From assembly GCA_012934845.2 (NCBI GenBank), contig WNNJ02001403.1:1-64000 (forward strand): a DNA stretch of 64,000 nucleotides, read 5' to 3'. Every line of letters begins with the position of its first letter. The stretch's first letter is position 1. Of the stretch, positions 21,001-36,000 are shown piece by piece. The notes under the pieces were generated by a model. The model had not been told where the DNA came from, searched no databases, and saw only the letters and a program-made list of their open reading frames with translations. The stretch is from Pomphorhynchus laevis (lineage: Eukaryota; Acanthocephala; Palaeacanthocephala; Echinorhynchida; Pomphorhynchidae). A program made the position numbers and the translations under genes.

Positions 21001-24000
21001 ATCAACGGGTGTAGATGTAGAGTTTTTGATTTGAAAGGAGCAATAGGCATATACTTAAAAAGACAAAAAATAGCGTCAATCGATCTATAAAAACATTAGA
21101 TTATTCTTTGATCTTGGTTATTTTTACTAGCATTATATATCTTTGAAGGTTGTTATATATCTTTGAAGTTAAACAACCACGTCTTATGGTCAGTGTCGAA
21201 CTAGCATTTCGTCATTGCTGAACACTTTGTAAATAATAACTAGAAATGTATCCATCCTGACCTGTATTTATTTTTTTAATTTCCAGGAACTATCAGGTAT
21301 AGTTTAACTATACGTGATAGTTCCTGGAAATAAAATAATAATAACTGATTTTTTTATGTCAAAGCAAATATTATTTTTGTTTTGTGCTTTTGCTACGAAT
21401 CGTTTAAATTTTATTCTTCGTCTCTGGTGTTAAATAAGCAAAATCTAATACATCTGAACTGTCTGCATTACTACTTTAACATGCTTTTCTTTTTTGGGTT
21501 TTCTGCTGAGTAGCTTGGAAATTTAGCAATGCTTTAAAGACGGATTAAAAAAAGTTTTTTATATGATAAAAGCTTCTCTATGTATCCTAATACACGGATA
21601 TGGTTTAAATAAAATGTTTTGATAATCGTCTATCCGAAATTGATATGTGCTGAATTTTGAAGTTATATTACTACTATGATGTAGTTGTCGCTTTTACATT
21701 TCCAGTTTAAAATCGTCGCCGTCATTATTGCGGTTTATTCAGAGCAGCATATGTATACCTGTGCGGTGATACACCTTATCGCATGTAACCGCTGCTTCGG
21801 CGCCCACCTAAGTTCTTGTATTTTTGAAAGCGACGATAATGCATGATGCTGTCTGACTATGCTTCGTGCATTAGTATTACATTGTCGTGCGACAATATAA
21901 ATAAAGATTTTACTAATATCGTGACATGCTTTTTGTCGCGTCGTTGTTGCTGGTAATATTATTTCGGTATACATAAAATTTTCCAAAATGAAAAAACCAA
22001 AATCGAATGAAAACCTTGTTGATCAGGCTAATATTAAACAGCTCCAAAAACATCAACAACTGAGCGAGAAGGTCGACAACAACAGCGATCAGGGCGATAA
22101 CTGTAAAAATGGTGGGTCGATTAACCAAAAACGAAATGAACTTCTGAGATTGTGAATTTGACCAGAGGCCTATCAACACAAATCGTAATGTGGGTAGGAA
22201 AACCCAGCTACGACACCATATTTGCCTTAAGATCAGATAACTGAGGCTACGTATTTTATAAATAAAATGTCTACGTATAATAAATAATTATTTAAGATTA
22301 ATAATTAATATTTATATAATTATAGAATTTATAATTAAAATGTAAAATAAAAATCAATTTTTATGAATTAACAAATAAATAACAGACGATATGTATCAGA
22401 ATAAGGAATAGAGGTCATGAAGAGGAACTGCTATGCTATCAGGTTTTGGCCCCTATTACTCGATTCAAAATGGTAGAGGGACCAAATGGATGCTAATGAC
22501 GTATTTCCTCTGATTAAATTTGATTATTTAGTGTAATATCTTATTCTAAGACAGAGTATATTTTCACTATCCATCTTCATAAATTTAACACCAAAAGAGT
22601 TTATTATTATTGTGTTGATTTATATATTTTACTATCTTCTGCTTGATGTTATTTTTATAGTAACCTAGTTTAAAATATGTATCTATTAAATTATTTAAAT
22701 GATTTTGAAGAAAGCCAATATCATTACATATTGTTGCAATTCTTAAAATTTCATTATTTAATGTATTATATTTTATATTATATGGTATGCATGAATGCTC
22801 ATGCAAAAATATGTTTCTTGTAAATTTAAATGTCATCTTTACGATATAAATTAATAGTAGTTTTAGTTAATGTTAATTTAATGTTCATATCTAGATATAC
22901 ACCTTCTTTATCATTAATATTGGTTTTGTTAAGAATAAGGCTTTCTGGATAAATGTGCTCACTAATTGAATAAAAATTATTAGAATTAAATACACATATA
23001 TCATCAATGTATCGAAACATATATTTCATATATTTATATTGTTTAGATTTAGTTTTTACACAGTTATGAACAAATTCATATTCTATAAAGCTTAAAAATA
23101 AGTCAGCTATAATTGGACTACTATTACCACCCATTGGAACACCTTTTACTTGTCTAAATATAGATGTCCCTACTTTTAAATAATTTTGATTATTTAAAAT
23201 AATCAAAATATACTTGTCGAGAAATCCCAAAGAAGCATACACGGACGAAGCACCCTGGCCAATCCGACATATCAACACCGAGTGGCACTACCACCCCCGA
23301 AGTGGCTACCGCAAGTGGAAATGCTTCCTTCTCCACTGCTTCGAGTGATAATCTTCATATCTCCCCTGTAAGACTTTTGATACCTTCGGACGATACGACG
23401 GACGCTACAGTAACATACTTGCTTGATGTAGCGTAGATGATGAAAAGACGGGAACATTTGATTGTCGTCGAACAGGCCGTTTGCGGCGACGACGAGGTAT
23501 TGCATCGGATTAGCCGCGCAAGCAGGAAAAGGACGAACTTATCAAACTTGAAATTAACAATTATCTATAATTATCTATAAATTATTTCATATTAAAAATG
23601 TATTTAAAATTATTAAATTTTAAATAATTTAATATTATTTAAAATTAAAATATTATTTTATTTGGATTTTTGGAATTTTGGATTCCAATATCATATAGGT
23701 ATAGCTTTATTATCTTATTTAAGCGTTATACCTTTATTGTTCATTATAGAACAATGACTTATAATAATTTATTCTAAACTCAAATCACAAGTCTCTTCTT
23801 TAGTGGTACACAGAAAAAACCGTGTTCTTCACTATTGTTTTCATTGTTACTTCGTAGACGCATTGTTCGAACCGTATTTCCTCAGTGCAACTGAAAGGAA
23901 TTCAATTTGCATAAAGATTTGTTCGACAAGGGATACACTGTAAATATCTTGCCACGTGTAATTTCACTCTAATATTGACTAATCATATCAGTCATCCTAA

Positions 24001-27000
24001 ATTACATGCAGTGTAATATTTAACAGAATAAGATAATTTCTTAATTTAAGTGATCTCTTATATATATTGCGCTATTTGGGATGAGAATTAATTTGCCATC
24101 AGGTAATACGTGAACATGAATGGTTATTTCGATTAAAGACTGCGGATACGTCAATTATATACTAATGATTTAGCATTCACATATGTTAGATTGTTTATAG
24201 CTTACACTAGATCACAATCAAAAATATAATCATATATTTAATTCTTAAAAAGTAGTTATTAAAAACACTTATTCTTCTGCCTTATTTGTAACTTGAACTT
24301 GAAATAGCAGTGGTTTAAAATTATGTGGGAGAGTTCTAATTATTTCAAAAATATTAATTAAAAGCAAATCTAAATTTTAAAAAATCAGATCAGATAACTG
24401 ATTCTACGTATTTTATGCGATTTATAAATTAAAAAATAATTATAAATAATAAATTAAAATATAAGGTTATTATATCAACTTAAAATTATATAAGATTTTA
24501 TACAGTTTACAATAAAATGTTACAAATATTCATTTAGACAAATTAATTTTTATATTGATTTTATTATTTTTTATAAAATAATTTTATTTTTTAATTATAA
24601 ACCTTCATTTCAACAGCAATAATATTGGAAACATTTCGCTAACAAACCTATATCGTTATTTTTTAATTAGCCGATAATACTTATTAAATGCTTATCAAAA
24701 ATATCTGCTCCTCTATCTCACCCTTCCTAACCACATTGTTCAACTCGTCCAACCGTAACCGTACATTTTCTTCCATATGGAAATGCGCAACTGTTCGTTC
24801 TATCATCAACAAGCAATTTCTTGAATCCTCACTACCATCTTCGAACCGTCCTAATTCACTTCTCCCAACGCTCTCTAAACTCTTTGAGGGTCTCGTTCTT
24901 AAGCAAGTTAATACATATCTCTATTCCTCTAACTTATTTCCTCCCTTTCCAAGCCGCTTTTCGCTCTAATTACTCTACCGAAATTGCATGTCTTAAAGTT
25001 TATAACGACTTACTCATATCGCGCGATCATAAATTATCTAGTGTCATAGTTTCTCTTGATCTATCGTCTGCTTTTGACATCGTCGATCACTCGATTCTTT
25101 TCCATCGCCTTCGTCATGATTATGGCTTCTCTTTACCCACTGTATTATGGTTTTCTTCATATCTATCAAACCGTACATTTCGCGTCTATTCTAACTCTTA
25201 TCTCCCATCCATCGTCCATCCCGTACGGTGTTTCGAAAGGCTCCATATTAGGCCCTACGATTTTCTCTCTTCTCGGTGATTTGTCTTCGATTTCTCATAA
25301 ATTTAACTTCCATGTTATGCAATATGCTGATGACATTCTCATCTATGCTCATGCGCCTGTTTATCGTATTCACGATCTTAGTGTTTCCGCTTCGACTGTC
25401 TTGTCTCAATTTCCAATCATCTTTATTCCCTTCGCCTTTCTCTGAATCCTGATAAATCCAAAATTATGTGGATCCTACCTCGACGCCTCGGCTTCGAACC
25501 TCCCTCCGTATCATTAAATTCTACAATTCTTCCTATCGTTGATAATCTCGTTTTCCTAGGCTTCCATTTCGACAACCGACTTTCACTTAAACCTTTCGTT
25601 AGAGATAAAGTACGCTCATCTACCTTGATACTCCGCAACCTCCGTCAAGTTCGTAGATTGATCGATTTCCCTTCTTGTATGACTCTCATATCTTCTCTCC
25701 TTTTTTCTAGACTCGATTATTGTCTTAGTCTATTTTCCAACTCACCTAAATTCACTCTTCTTCCCCTACAACGCATCGTCAACGCAGCTGTCCGAATTCT
25801 CCTCCGTCTTCGTCGTTTTGATCATACATCCTACCATCTTGCTTCTCTCGATTTGCCTACAATTTATTGTCGTGTTCAAATTCGTCTTCTTATCGTTGCT
25901 TTCCACCTTGTAACTTTTCATACCCCTTCATTTCTCAACCTTCCTTTTCTTGATAATTCTCGTCATGTTTACTGTTCCTTGCGTTCCCGTAATTCCCTTC
26001 TTTTACATGTCACAAACTACTCTACCTCGTTTGGACTTCCGCTCCTTCCTGGTGGCTGCTCCTCTATCGTGGAATCATCTGCCCATTCATATACGCCAAT
26101 CAACTTCCCTGCAGTGCTTCAAACGACAAATCCGATCCCATTTTAACAATTTATCTGCTTGACTTTTTCATTTTTGTTTGTGGACTTGTAAGCGTGCAGC
26201 TTGTACGCATTTGCGACGTTAAATAAATTTGTACTATTATTAAATGTTACCTTTAATAATGCTGTAGAAACCTAGATTTTTAATAAAGAAAATTTATATC
26301 AACATCAACCCCGTCGTATTTCAAAAGAATTTCAACCCCTTGTTTTATATTAAACTTTCGACAGGCAAGTATGCAATGTGTATTTGCTAATTTTTATTTT
26401 AAATTATACGGTAAACAACTGAGATTTGTTAAAAGAAAATACACACAAATTCCGGTTTTTTTTCAAATGGATTTCAACCCCTGTTTTATATTAAACTCTC
26501 GATCGATTGTATGGGTTATGTGTTTGTTTAAAAATGTATATAATAATTGTGAATGGATATTATGTTAATATTAGAGATATGGAAATCATATTTCAGAGTT
26601 TTGATGGTCATGCTAATAACGTAAAGAATTGTGATAGATACAATATTTTCCAATCTTTAAATTCCTACGTATGTTGATTGATGTGTTGTAAATTATTTTT
26701 ACGGTTAATAACAAATAATTCATACACAATGATGCAGCTTAAAAATTGATACGATGATTCATATAGTAGTAGTTCTATCCAACATTTAACAGGACGCCGA
26801 GAAATTAGTCGCTTAAATTTTTTAACATAAAATTAAAATATAATTTTAAACACTAATAAAATGCTGATTTTCATTATATAAATTTAACTAGTCTATAAGT
26901 TTAACTAGCCATATAAGTAAAACTATGGAGCGTATAGTTCACGACATGATAATGAATCACTTGGTTGAGTCCGGACAGATTTGCTCTCAACAGCACGGTT

Positions 27001-30000
27001 TCAGAAAAGGCATATATTGTCTGACGAATCTCTTGTGTTCTCGTGAGGCTTGGGTCGCAGAATTATCTCGAGGTAGCTGTATTGATGCCATGTTTCTTGA
27101 TTTTAGCAGAGCATTCAATCGCGTGCCTCATTCTCAGTTGATACAATCATTATTCGATCATGGCATTCCCCGGATGCTTGTAGCGTAGGTTGCTGATTTT
27201 CTGTCATCTAAGAGCTATATAGTACGGGTTGGTAATTGTTTTTATTCTCCGCGTAGTGTGACTTCAGGGGTTCCTCAAGGGACTGTGCTTGGCCCATTAC
27301 TTGTTAACATTTTCATCAACTCTCTGCTGAGTAAACTGCAATGCCAATATCTTGCTTTCGCAGATGACTTGAAAGTGTGGAGCACAATTAATTCTCCAAA
27401 GGATGTAGAATTTCTGCAAAGTGATATTGATAGGATAGAAATTTGGAGTAGGCATACAGGAATACTATTGAACGTCTCTAAGTGTGCTCACCTTCGTTTC
27501 GGGTATAGTTCTGGACCTGTCCGATATACTATAGAATCTTAAATAATTAATTGTGTATATCATGTACGAGACCTTGGTATCATAACTCATTCTTCCTTGA
27601 AGTCTAGAATGGACACTGAACGTAGATGCGCGTCTGCCATAAGAATGTTGTACTTGATAAAAAACTGCTTCAAATTTGTATCACCCACATGTTTTAGAAT
27701 TCTATTTAATGCACTTGTAAGACCACATATTGAGTTCGCGATACAAGCCAGTTTTTCAACGTCCAAAAAATAGTTGAATGACTTAGAAAATATTCTTCGT
27801 CGTGACAGCAAACTGTGTTCGAGTTGTTCTCATATGAGTTATATAAGAACAACTATATATATAGTTATATATGAGTTTTCAGTGGTATGATGACTGTGCA
27901 CCAAAGACTGTACATCCTAGATATGTTAGTAATGTGACATATCGCCAACGGTTCGGATTGATATCCTACCCATTCGGTGGTTATCAACTATATACGATGC
28001 CACAGAGGTCATCCCCTGTTGTTGGGGATATCGTCCCATGGTCGCAGTTCACGGTCGGATCGGTTGTTTCATCGTTGTGCAAATGCTTGGAATTGACTAC
28101 CGTCGGAAATCGTGATGGCCACAGACGTTAAGACATTCAAGACTGCTCTCATAAATTGAACGATTAACGGCAGGAATAATGAAGATAATTTATTGATATT
28201 TTTATGTTAATTTTGGTGTATGTAATGGTGTTTTCTTGTGATCGAGCGAAACGACTTTATAGCCAATGCTTGCTTGTAATAATAAAAATAATATAATATT
28301 ATTATAAAACACAACAAAGGAGCCAAAGACTCCTTTTATTTGCATCACAAATACAAGTAAAATTAAATAATTTGAAATTCAATTAATTATATAGTGTCTT
28401 GAGGATTTCTACTGCCGGGTCAACGTCCAATCGGTTCTTAAATTTTGAAATACTTTCTGTCTACACGGTTTATTCGGAAAGATTATTCCACGTTTGAATA
28501 ACAGTCACTAAGAATGGCTGCGTTATGAAGATCGACCTCTTAGTTCTAAAAATCCGTTTAGGGGTGATTACAATCACGCAGAATATTCCATACTAAACAC
28601 AGATCAATCCTTATTAATTTATAATAAATGGAGCGTACATCCAGTGTCTTTAACTGATTTTTATACAAAAGATGACTAATAGAGATAAGCAACTTAGTTG
28701 CGTTTTTATATACATTCAAAACTGTCAAGTTCACCAAGATTATTTGGATTCGTGAAAGCAGAAACGTATAACAGCGAACTCTTAATTAACCCCTTCGAGA
28801 GGTTTAAAACTAGTTGAATTTAAGCTAACAAATTAACGGCAGAGTACTCCCACCATTTGACGCACTTTAGAACACATCTACTCTGTATATTTCCTAGTTG
28901 ATAAATCGTCGCATACCCATACTCTAAGATATTTACGGGCTGATACGATCTCTATTGGTGAGTTGCCATAATAATATATGCGATCGTATTGTCTTCTGCG
29001 AGTTATAGTCATCGCTTCGCACTTTAGTTGGTTTATCTTTAAGCCATTATATGGATATACCATCTTTCAATAGTGTTGATATCAGATTTACGCGCCTGTG
29101 CTTTGCTAGATGTGTTAATAGGCTTCCAAATTTTTAAATCATCAGCATAGAGCAATGACCTTGATGAAGACATGAAATTAGATCATTGATATAAATGCTA
29201 AAATGGACAGTGCGAAGAACAGTACTTTGTGGCACACCGATTAGTTGATGATGCTTTTAGAAAAAGAATAATCAATCCCAACTGAAATAAGGCGGCTTCA
29301 AAAACTGTTCTATCCAACGAAAAATGCGATGATCAAAGTTTATCATTGTAAGCTTCGACATTAATAATAGGTGATTATCAGGATCGAACAATTTCGAAGA
29401 ATCGAAAAACACTACATCGACAGGAACGTTCTCATCGATACATGAGAACGAGGGAATATAATCGATACGTTTTTACCAAGGGAATATAATCGATACGTTT
29501 TTACCGAGGGAATCCATGATTCCTTCGCGAAAACCGAATTAGTTGTTGTAGAGAAGCCATGACGAAAGGCCGGATTAAGACTTCTATCTGTTTCAAGATG
29601 TAAGATTATCCTCCTATATATATGCTAACGTTTTTATCTGTTTATTAAATTATAAAAAATAAATCAATGTACAGTTATTGTTTCTTAAATTGCACGATTT
29701 TTTTATTCTTTAAATTCACTCCCTTTTATTTAGATTTTTTACTAGTTTTTTATGTGAAAAAGTTGTTTTTAATTACCGTTTTCTAAACCATAAACTATTA
29801 AAACTATTATTAACTTATATTGTAAAGATGATATATCTTAATTTACAAAAAAAGCATTTTTGCGTCGAGCATATACTATTGAATATAATACATTTAATAA
29901 TTAAATTTTAAGAATTACCATAATACGTAAGGATATTGACTTCAAAATCATTTAAATAATTTAATAGATACATATTTTAAACTAGGTTACATCAAGCAGA

Positions 30001-33000
30001 AAATAGTAAAATCAAACACAAATTGTAAATAAATAAGCCATTAAAGATCATTATATATGAATCATCTAAAGATGAATAAACCATAAAGATTAATAAGATT
30101 AATAAACCACTTAAAGATTAATAAACCACTTAAAGATTAATAAACCACTTAAAGATTAATAAACCACTTAAAGATTAATAAACCACTGAAAGGTTAATAA
30201 ATCATCCAATGTCATGTTTGATCGAAGAATACCGGGTTGCAATTCGATAAAATAGCAGTTCCTTTAGATGACCTCTAATCTTAATTCTTTTGATTCTTAT
30301 TTTATTTATTAATCAATTCATAAAAATTGATTTTTTAATATTGAGTTCTAATTTTATTTAAATATAAATTATAAAATCTTTCATAATTATTTGATATTTG
30401 TTAATAATAATACAAATTTATTTAATGTGGCAAATGCGTACAAGCTGTACGCTTACAAGTCCACAAACAAAAATGAGAAAGTCAAGCAGATAAATTGTTA
30501 AAATGGGATCGGATTTGTCGTTTAAAGCACTGCAGGGAAGTTGATTGGCGTATATGAATGGGCAGATGATTCCACGATAGAGGAGCAGCCACCAGGAAGG
30601 AGCGGAGTCCAAAGGAGGTAGAGTAGTTTGGGACATGTAAAAGAAGGGAATTACAGGAACGCAAGGAACAGTAAACAGGACGAGAATTATCAAGAAAAGG
30701 AAGGTTGAGAAATGAAGGGGTATGAAAAGTTACAAGGCGGAAAGCAACGATAAGAAGACGAATTTGAACACGACAATAAATTGTAGGCAAATCGAGAGAA
30801 GCAAGATGGTAGGATGTATGATCAAAACGACGAAGACGGAGGAGAATTCGGACAGCTGCGTTGACGATGCGTTGTAGGGGAAAAGAGTGAATTTAGGTGA
30901 GTTGGAAAATAGACTAAGACAATAATCGAGTCTAGAAAAAAGGAGAGATGATATGAGAGTCATACAAGAAGGGAAATCGATCAATCTACGAACTTGACGG
31001 AGGTTGTGGAGTATCAAGGTAGATGAGCGTACTTTTTCTCTAACGAAAGGTCTAAGTGAAAGTCGGTTGTCAAAATGGAAGCCTAGGAAAACGAGATTAT
31101 CAACGATAGGAAGAATTGTAGAATTTAATGATACGGAGGGAGGTTCGAAGCCGAGGCGTCGAGGTAGGATCCACATAATTTTGGATTTATCAGGATTCAG
31201 AGAAAGGCGAAGGGAAGAAAGATGATTGGAAATTGAGACAAGACAGTCCGAAGCGGAAACACTAAGATCGTGAATACGATAAACAGGTGCATGAGTATAG
31301 ATGAGAATGTCATCAGCATATTGCATAACATGGAAGTTAAATTTATGAGAAATCGAAGACAAATCACCAAGAAGAAGAGAGAAAAGTATAGGGCCTAATA
31401 CGGAGCCTTGTGGAACATCGGACGGAATGGACGAAGGATGGGAGATAAGAGTTAGAATAGACGCGAAATGTACGGTTTGATAGATATGAAGAAAACCATG
31501 ACACAGTGGGTAAAGAGAAGCCATAATCATGACGAAGGCGATGGAGAAGAATCGAGTGATCGACGATGTCAAAAGCAGACGATAGATCAAGAGAAACTAT
31601 GACACTACATAATTTATGATCGCGCGATATGAGTAAGTCGTTATAAACTTTAAGACATGCAATTTCGGTAGAGTAATTAGAGCGAAAAGCGGCTTGAAAG
31701 GGAGGGAATAAGTTAGAGGAATAGAGATATGTATTAACTTGCTTAAGAACGAGACCCTCAAAGAGTTTAGAGAGCGTTGGGAGAAGTGAATTAGGACGGT
31801 TCGAAGATGGTAGTGAGGAGTCGAGAGATTGCTTTTTGATGAGAGGACGAACAGTGGCCCATTTCCAGATGTCAGGAAATGTACGGCTACGGATGGACGA
31901 GTTGAACAATGCGGTTAGGAAGGGTAAGATAACGGAGCAGATATTTTTAAGCAAGTGAGTGGGAATTGGGTCAGAAGGAGAGGTTTTATTAGGTAATGAC
32001 AACATAACCGAAGAAACTTTATCAGACGAAACGGGAAGAAGGTGGAATAGTTCTGGGAGGGAAGTATTTAAAGATAAGAGTGGGTACAAGGAGGCTATGG
32101 GTAGTAGGAAAAGTAAATTAGATAGCTTAGTTTGTAGATAAGAAGAAAATTCATCAGGATTTATATTACAAGGGGTAGATGATCGTGAAAGAATTGAGTT
32201 TAAGATTTTCCAATGAGATTTAGTGTTGGAAGATGACTCGAGTTGATTTCGCCAAAAGAGAGTACGTTTAGTACGTATAAGAATGAGATGTGAACGGCGT
32301 TGAGAAAAGTAGGAATCACGAAGATTTGGAGGGAGTAAGTTGGGTGAACGTTTAAGAAAGCGTTTATACATACGAAAAGAGTGACGGAGGCGACGCTTAG
32401 AAAGACTACAGTCAGAATCGAACCAGGGAGCATGGCGCAAGCGCTGGGAACGTCAAAGTCGACTAGGCCGAAGGTTATTGAGGATCGACGCAAGTTCAGA
32501 ATCAAACAGAATGCAGAGATCATCGGGAGAGAGATAGTGAAGAGGAGGTGAAAAGAGTGAAGAATTGAGTAAGGCTGTGCAGAGATCAGGGATATCGAGA
32601 AGCTTCCATGGTCGACTTGGTGTAGATAAAGGTAAAGGCGGAGAAGGAGGATGGGGACGAGTAAGAGTAAGAGTGACAAGGAAATGATCGGACAAACCAG
32701 GATCAGTAATTGACAAGGAGGTAGAGTCATTGAAGCAGTTAGGAACATCAATGATGTCGAGAGCACCGACGAGGATATGAGTTTGGCTTGTTGAAAGTAA
32801 TTTATAGTTAAAATCAGAAAACAGGTTACTTAAAGTGATAGAGTCAGAGTCAGACGGGCGATCAAGACGAATGTTAAAGTCACCGAGAACAAAAGAAGGA
32901 GTATAAGACAATGAACAGTGATACATTAGATCTGCAAGGTCGTTAAAGAAGATACGTGATGGGGCAACTGAACCTGGACGGTATACAATCACAAGTTCTA

Positions 33001-36000
33001 GATGGAAAAGCGTTGATAATCTGCATATGAGTAATTCGAACGAAGTGTAACGGATGTTAACGTTGATTTTACGTAAAGACATTGGGTGACGAGCAATGGC
33101 AACAATACCGCCATGGTTAGACGCAGTAGATGTATGAGATGTAATTTGACGAGCTGATTCAACTAGAGAACAACCAGAGCGACATAGACGACGAATAGCA
33201 AGATCGTCGGAGTCAGAGTGCCAGGATTCGGTAATGCAGAGAATATCGATAGATAATTGATCGAAGATATCGAGAAGCATATCAGCTTTATGGAGAATGG
33301 AGCGAGTATTGAATAGACTAAGACGAAAAGTATGCTTAGGAGCGAGATCGACTAGCGAAGAAGACAAGGGGGAGAGATGGGACGCCATCGAATTTTTGGC
33401 CTTGTGTGAAGAACGTGAAAATTTCCGTTGATTTTACGTATAGATAAGGATGACTCGCCGTTTGTTTCACGTCGATGTTTTTCAATGCGAGCTAAATTGA
33501 GCTGGGCAATATCAGAAGGGGAGCGGTCAGGAAAGATACGGCAAGTAGATGAAGTGGTAAGAAGTTTAAAACGTTTGGAGAGTACCGAAAAGGCATGTGA
33601 ACTATGTCGGAAAACGATTTTTAAGAGTGGAGGACTGAGATGATTAGATTTAGTGGATTTGTTTAAACGAATAAAGGATACAGGAGCAATATTATTGAAG
33701 AGTGATGTGTTATCATCAGGAAGAATGGTTGCTAGGATAGACCTGAAAGCAGATACATCATCATCGAGGCGAGATTGTGGAGAAGCAGATTCGGAAAGCT
33801 TTAAGTTTGATATGATTATACAGCGATCGCGCGAAGGAAAACGATTTCGTGGAAGTGGTGGACGGACAGAGCTGGTAGGAGTCGAGGTAGATGAGCAGAT
33901 AGAAGTGGAAATGACAGGGGTGCTTGATAAAGAATTAATATTGGTTGGAGCAAGTGTGACAGGAGCGGGGTGTTGAATCGGTTGATCAGAGATGTGACTG
34001 GATATGATTTTAAATGAAGGTTGTAAATTATTTGGAAGTGTTACGTGGGAGGTAGAGTAAGGAGAATTAAGATAGGTTGGGGCATGAGTGACAGGAATGG
34101 AGTGTTGAATCAGTTGATCGGAAATGTTACTGGAAATGATTTTGATGGAAGGGTGTAAATTATTGAGAGGTGATACAGGAGAGGTCGAGTAAGGAGTACG
34201 TGAGGAGAATAAAGAAGTTTGAGATTTATTTAGATTGGGGGAGGAATAGGAAAGAGGAGGTACGAGATGAAAAGCTTTACTGTTAGCATTGTTAGAATGA
34301 GAAAGATTAATGGAAGTTTGGTACGTAGTTGAACGAGGAGTGTGTGAGAGAGTAGGTTTAATAATGGGATTATATGATGCGAAGTCAGGTGTTGATGCGA
34401 GGGAAACATCTAAAACAGCATTGGTTTGAGTGGTCGTGTGTGATACAGGAGTAGATGAGCAGGATAACTGTAGCAGTCGTACTGATGTACAAAAACCGCA
34501 AGTGAAATGTTTACGTTTATACACCGAGTGGTCGGATATTTTAACACGAACAAGTGTCCATACATCGCAATCTTTGGAATCGCATCCAACTTCAAAGCTG
34601 GTATAACCATCATTGCATTCTGATGTGGAAGATTCTTGATCAGGAACCGGGATCTAAGATCGCGCTTTTTTAGGCATGACCTTTTATCGATAGATTGAGT
34701 TCAATCCGCGAGCGTAGCGAGCGGAACTGACAGGAATAATCTGGAATGTTTGTTTATTAGAAACCAAAATTTTTTGTTATTTATAATTATTTATTTTTTA
34801 TAAAAAATAATTAATTTTTATAAATAATTTTTTTATAAAGTACTCAGAATTAGTTAGCCTTTCTGATTTTTAGGTCATTTTCCCTTTTTAATAAAATTAA
34901 CATTAAAAATATCCCCGAGAATACAAAAAATACTTTATTTGTTTGATATTTCGACTGTACTTAGCAGTCCTTTTCAATTGTAAGAGTTTTAATAACCAAC
35001 TTTTTTTTGCATTGAAATAAGTCTTGGTTATTAAAACTCTTACAATTGAAAAGGACTGCTAAGTACAGTCGAAATATCAAATAAATAAAGTATTTTTTGT
35101 ATTCTCGGGGATGGTTCGCAATAAAAAAAGTTACTTTTGACCCGAAAGCAATTCTCAACGATATTAAAAAATATGAGAACAAATGAAATCTTTTTTAAAG
35201 TTTTTTTTTTCAAATTTTAGTGTAAACGAGAATTGGTTCTAATTAGTTATCAATTGATTATGGTTTTGAAATGTTTGCTTATACAATAAATTAAAACACT
35301 AACACGCGAAAACAAATCGTTTTTGCTGCTGATCCAATAATGCAAAGACCGTTGTGATAGTAATAGTATAGATAAATGACCAAATCGACTCATGTGATAC
35401 TTCTATATATGCAATAATTGTAGGAATTGATTTGACATAATATTAAGGTGAAAGAAAATACAACTTACGAACAACCGTGGAACAGGAGCAATCAGTGATA
35501 TAACATTTGAAAGCTGTTGTTTTAAGAAGTACATATTAACTTGTTATTCTACTATCTAGTATCTTACGGACTGTAAATAAAATGCTTTGAAGATTATAAT
35601 TTTATAAATTAAATCAATTTTTTGCTATTTTTGTTGTGTTGAAAGTAATATTAAGAAATATTTCTTTTGGAGACATTTTCCCAAACAATTATTACTCGTG
35701 GATGAATTAATATTATAACGATTCCTCATTAATCCATAAAAATTAGTTTTTGAATTTATATGAAAATAGATTTATCTTAAATCTTGTTTTTAAATAGCGA
35801 AATATAATTTCCCCATTTCTTTCAACCCTAATTCAGTTGCTCAAAGATAAATAAAGCATTAGCCGTTAATTTGACGGATTTTTAAACATCATGTATACCC
35901 CTTTTGCTTGGATTTTATCATTATAGTCAACAATGAAAAATCATATTTTATTTGGCTTTAGGTTCGAATATCTACAAAAAAGATGCTCAAATTGCATCAA

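Larger units (their letters stand above)
30411..34745 (-). mobile_element. LINE-A copy 1, CR1/L2-like, nearly full length (about 4.3 kb)
   Basis: The 3' tail is at 30411-30450 (TTTATTTAATGTGGCAAATG on the plus strand) and the 5' end is near 34745. Sense order: ORF1 (34674 to 33352), endonuclease (33388 to 32453), RT (32440 to 30482). ORF1 and ORF2 overlap slightly in different frames. ORF1 has one early stop, and ORF2 has breaks near 32450, 31430 and 30800, so the copy is damaged but young. Confidence 0.9.

Noticed and set aside
25423-25638. Minus-strand 71-codon frame repeated at 31004-31225
   Set aside because: Shadow of the LINE-A RT; it is repeated because the LINE is.
33428-33976. Plus-strand frames of 71 and 107 codons
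   Set aside because: Shadows of the minus-strand LINE-A ORF1.
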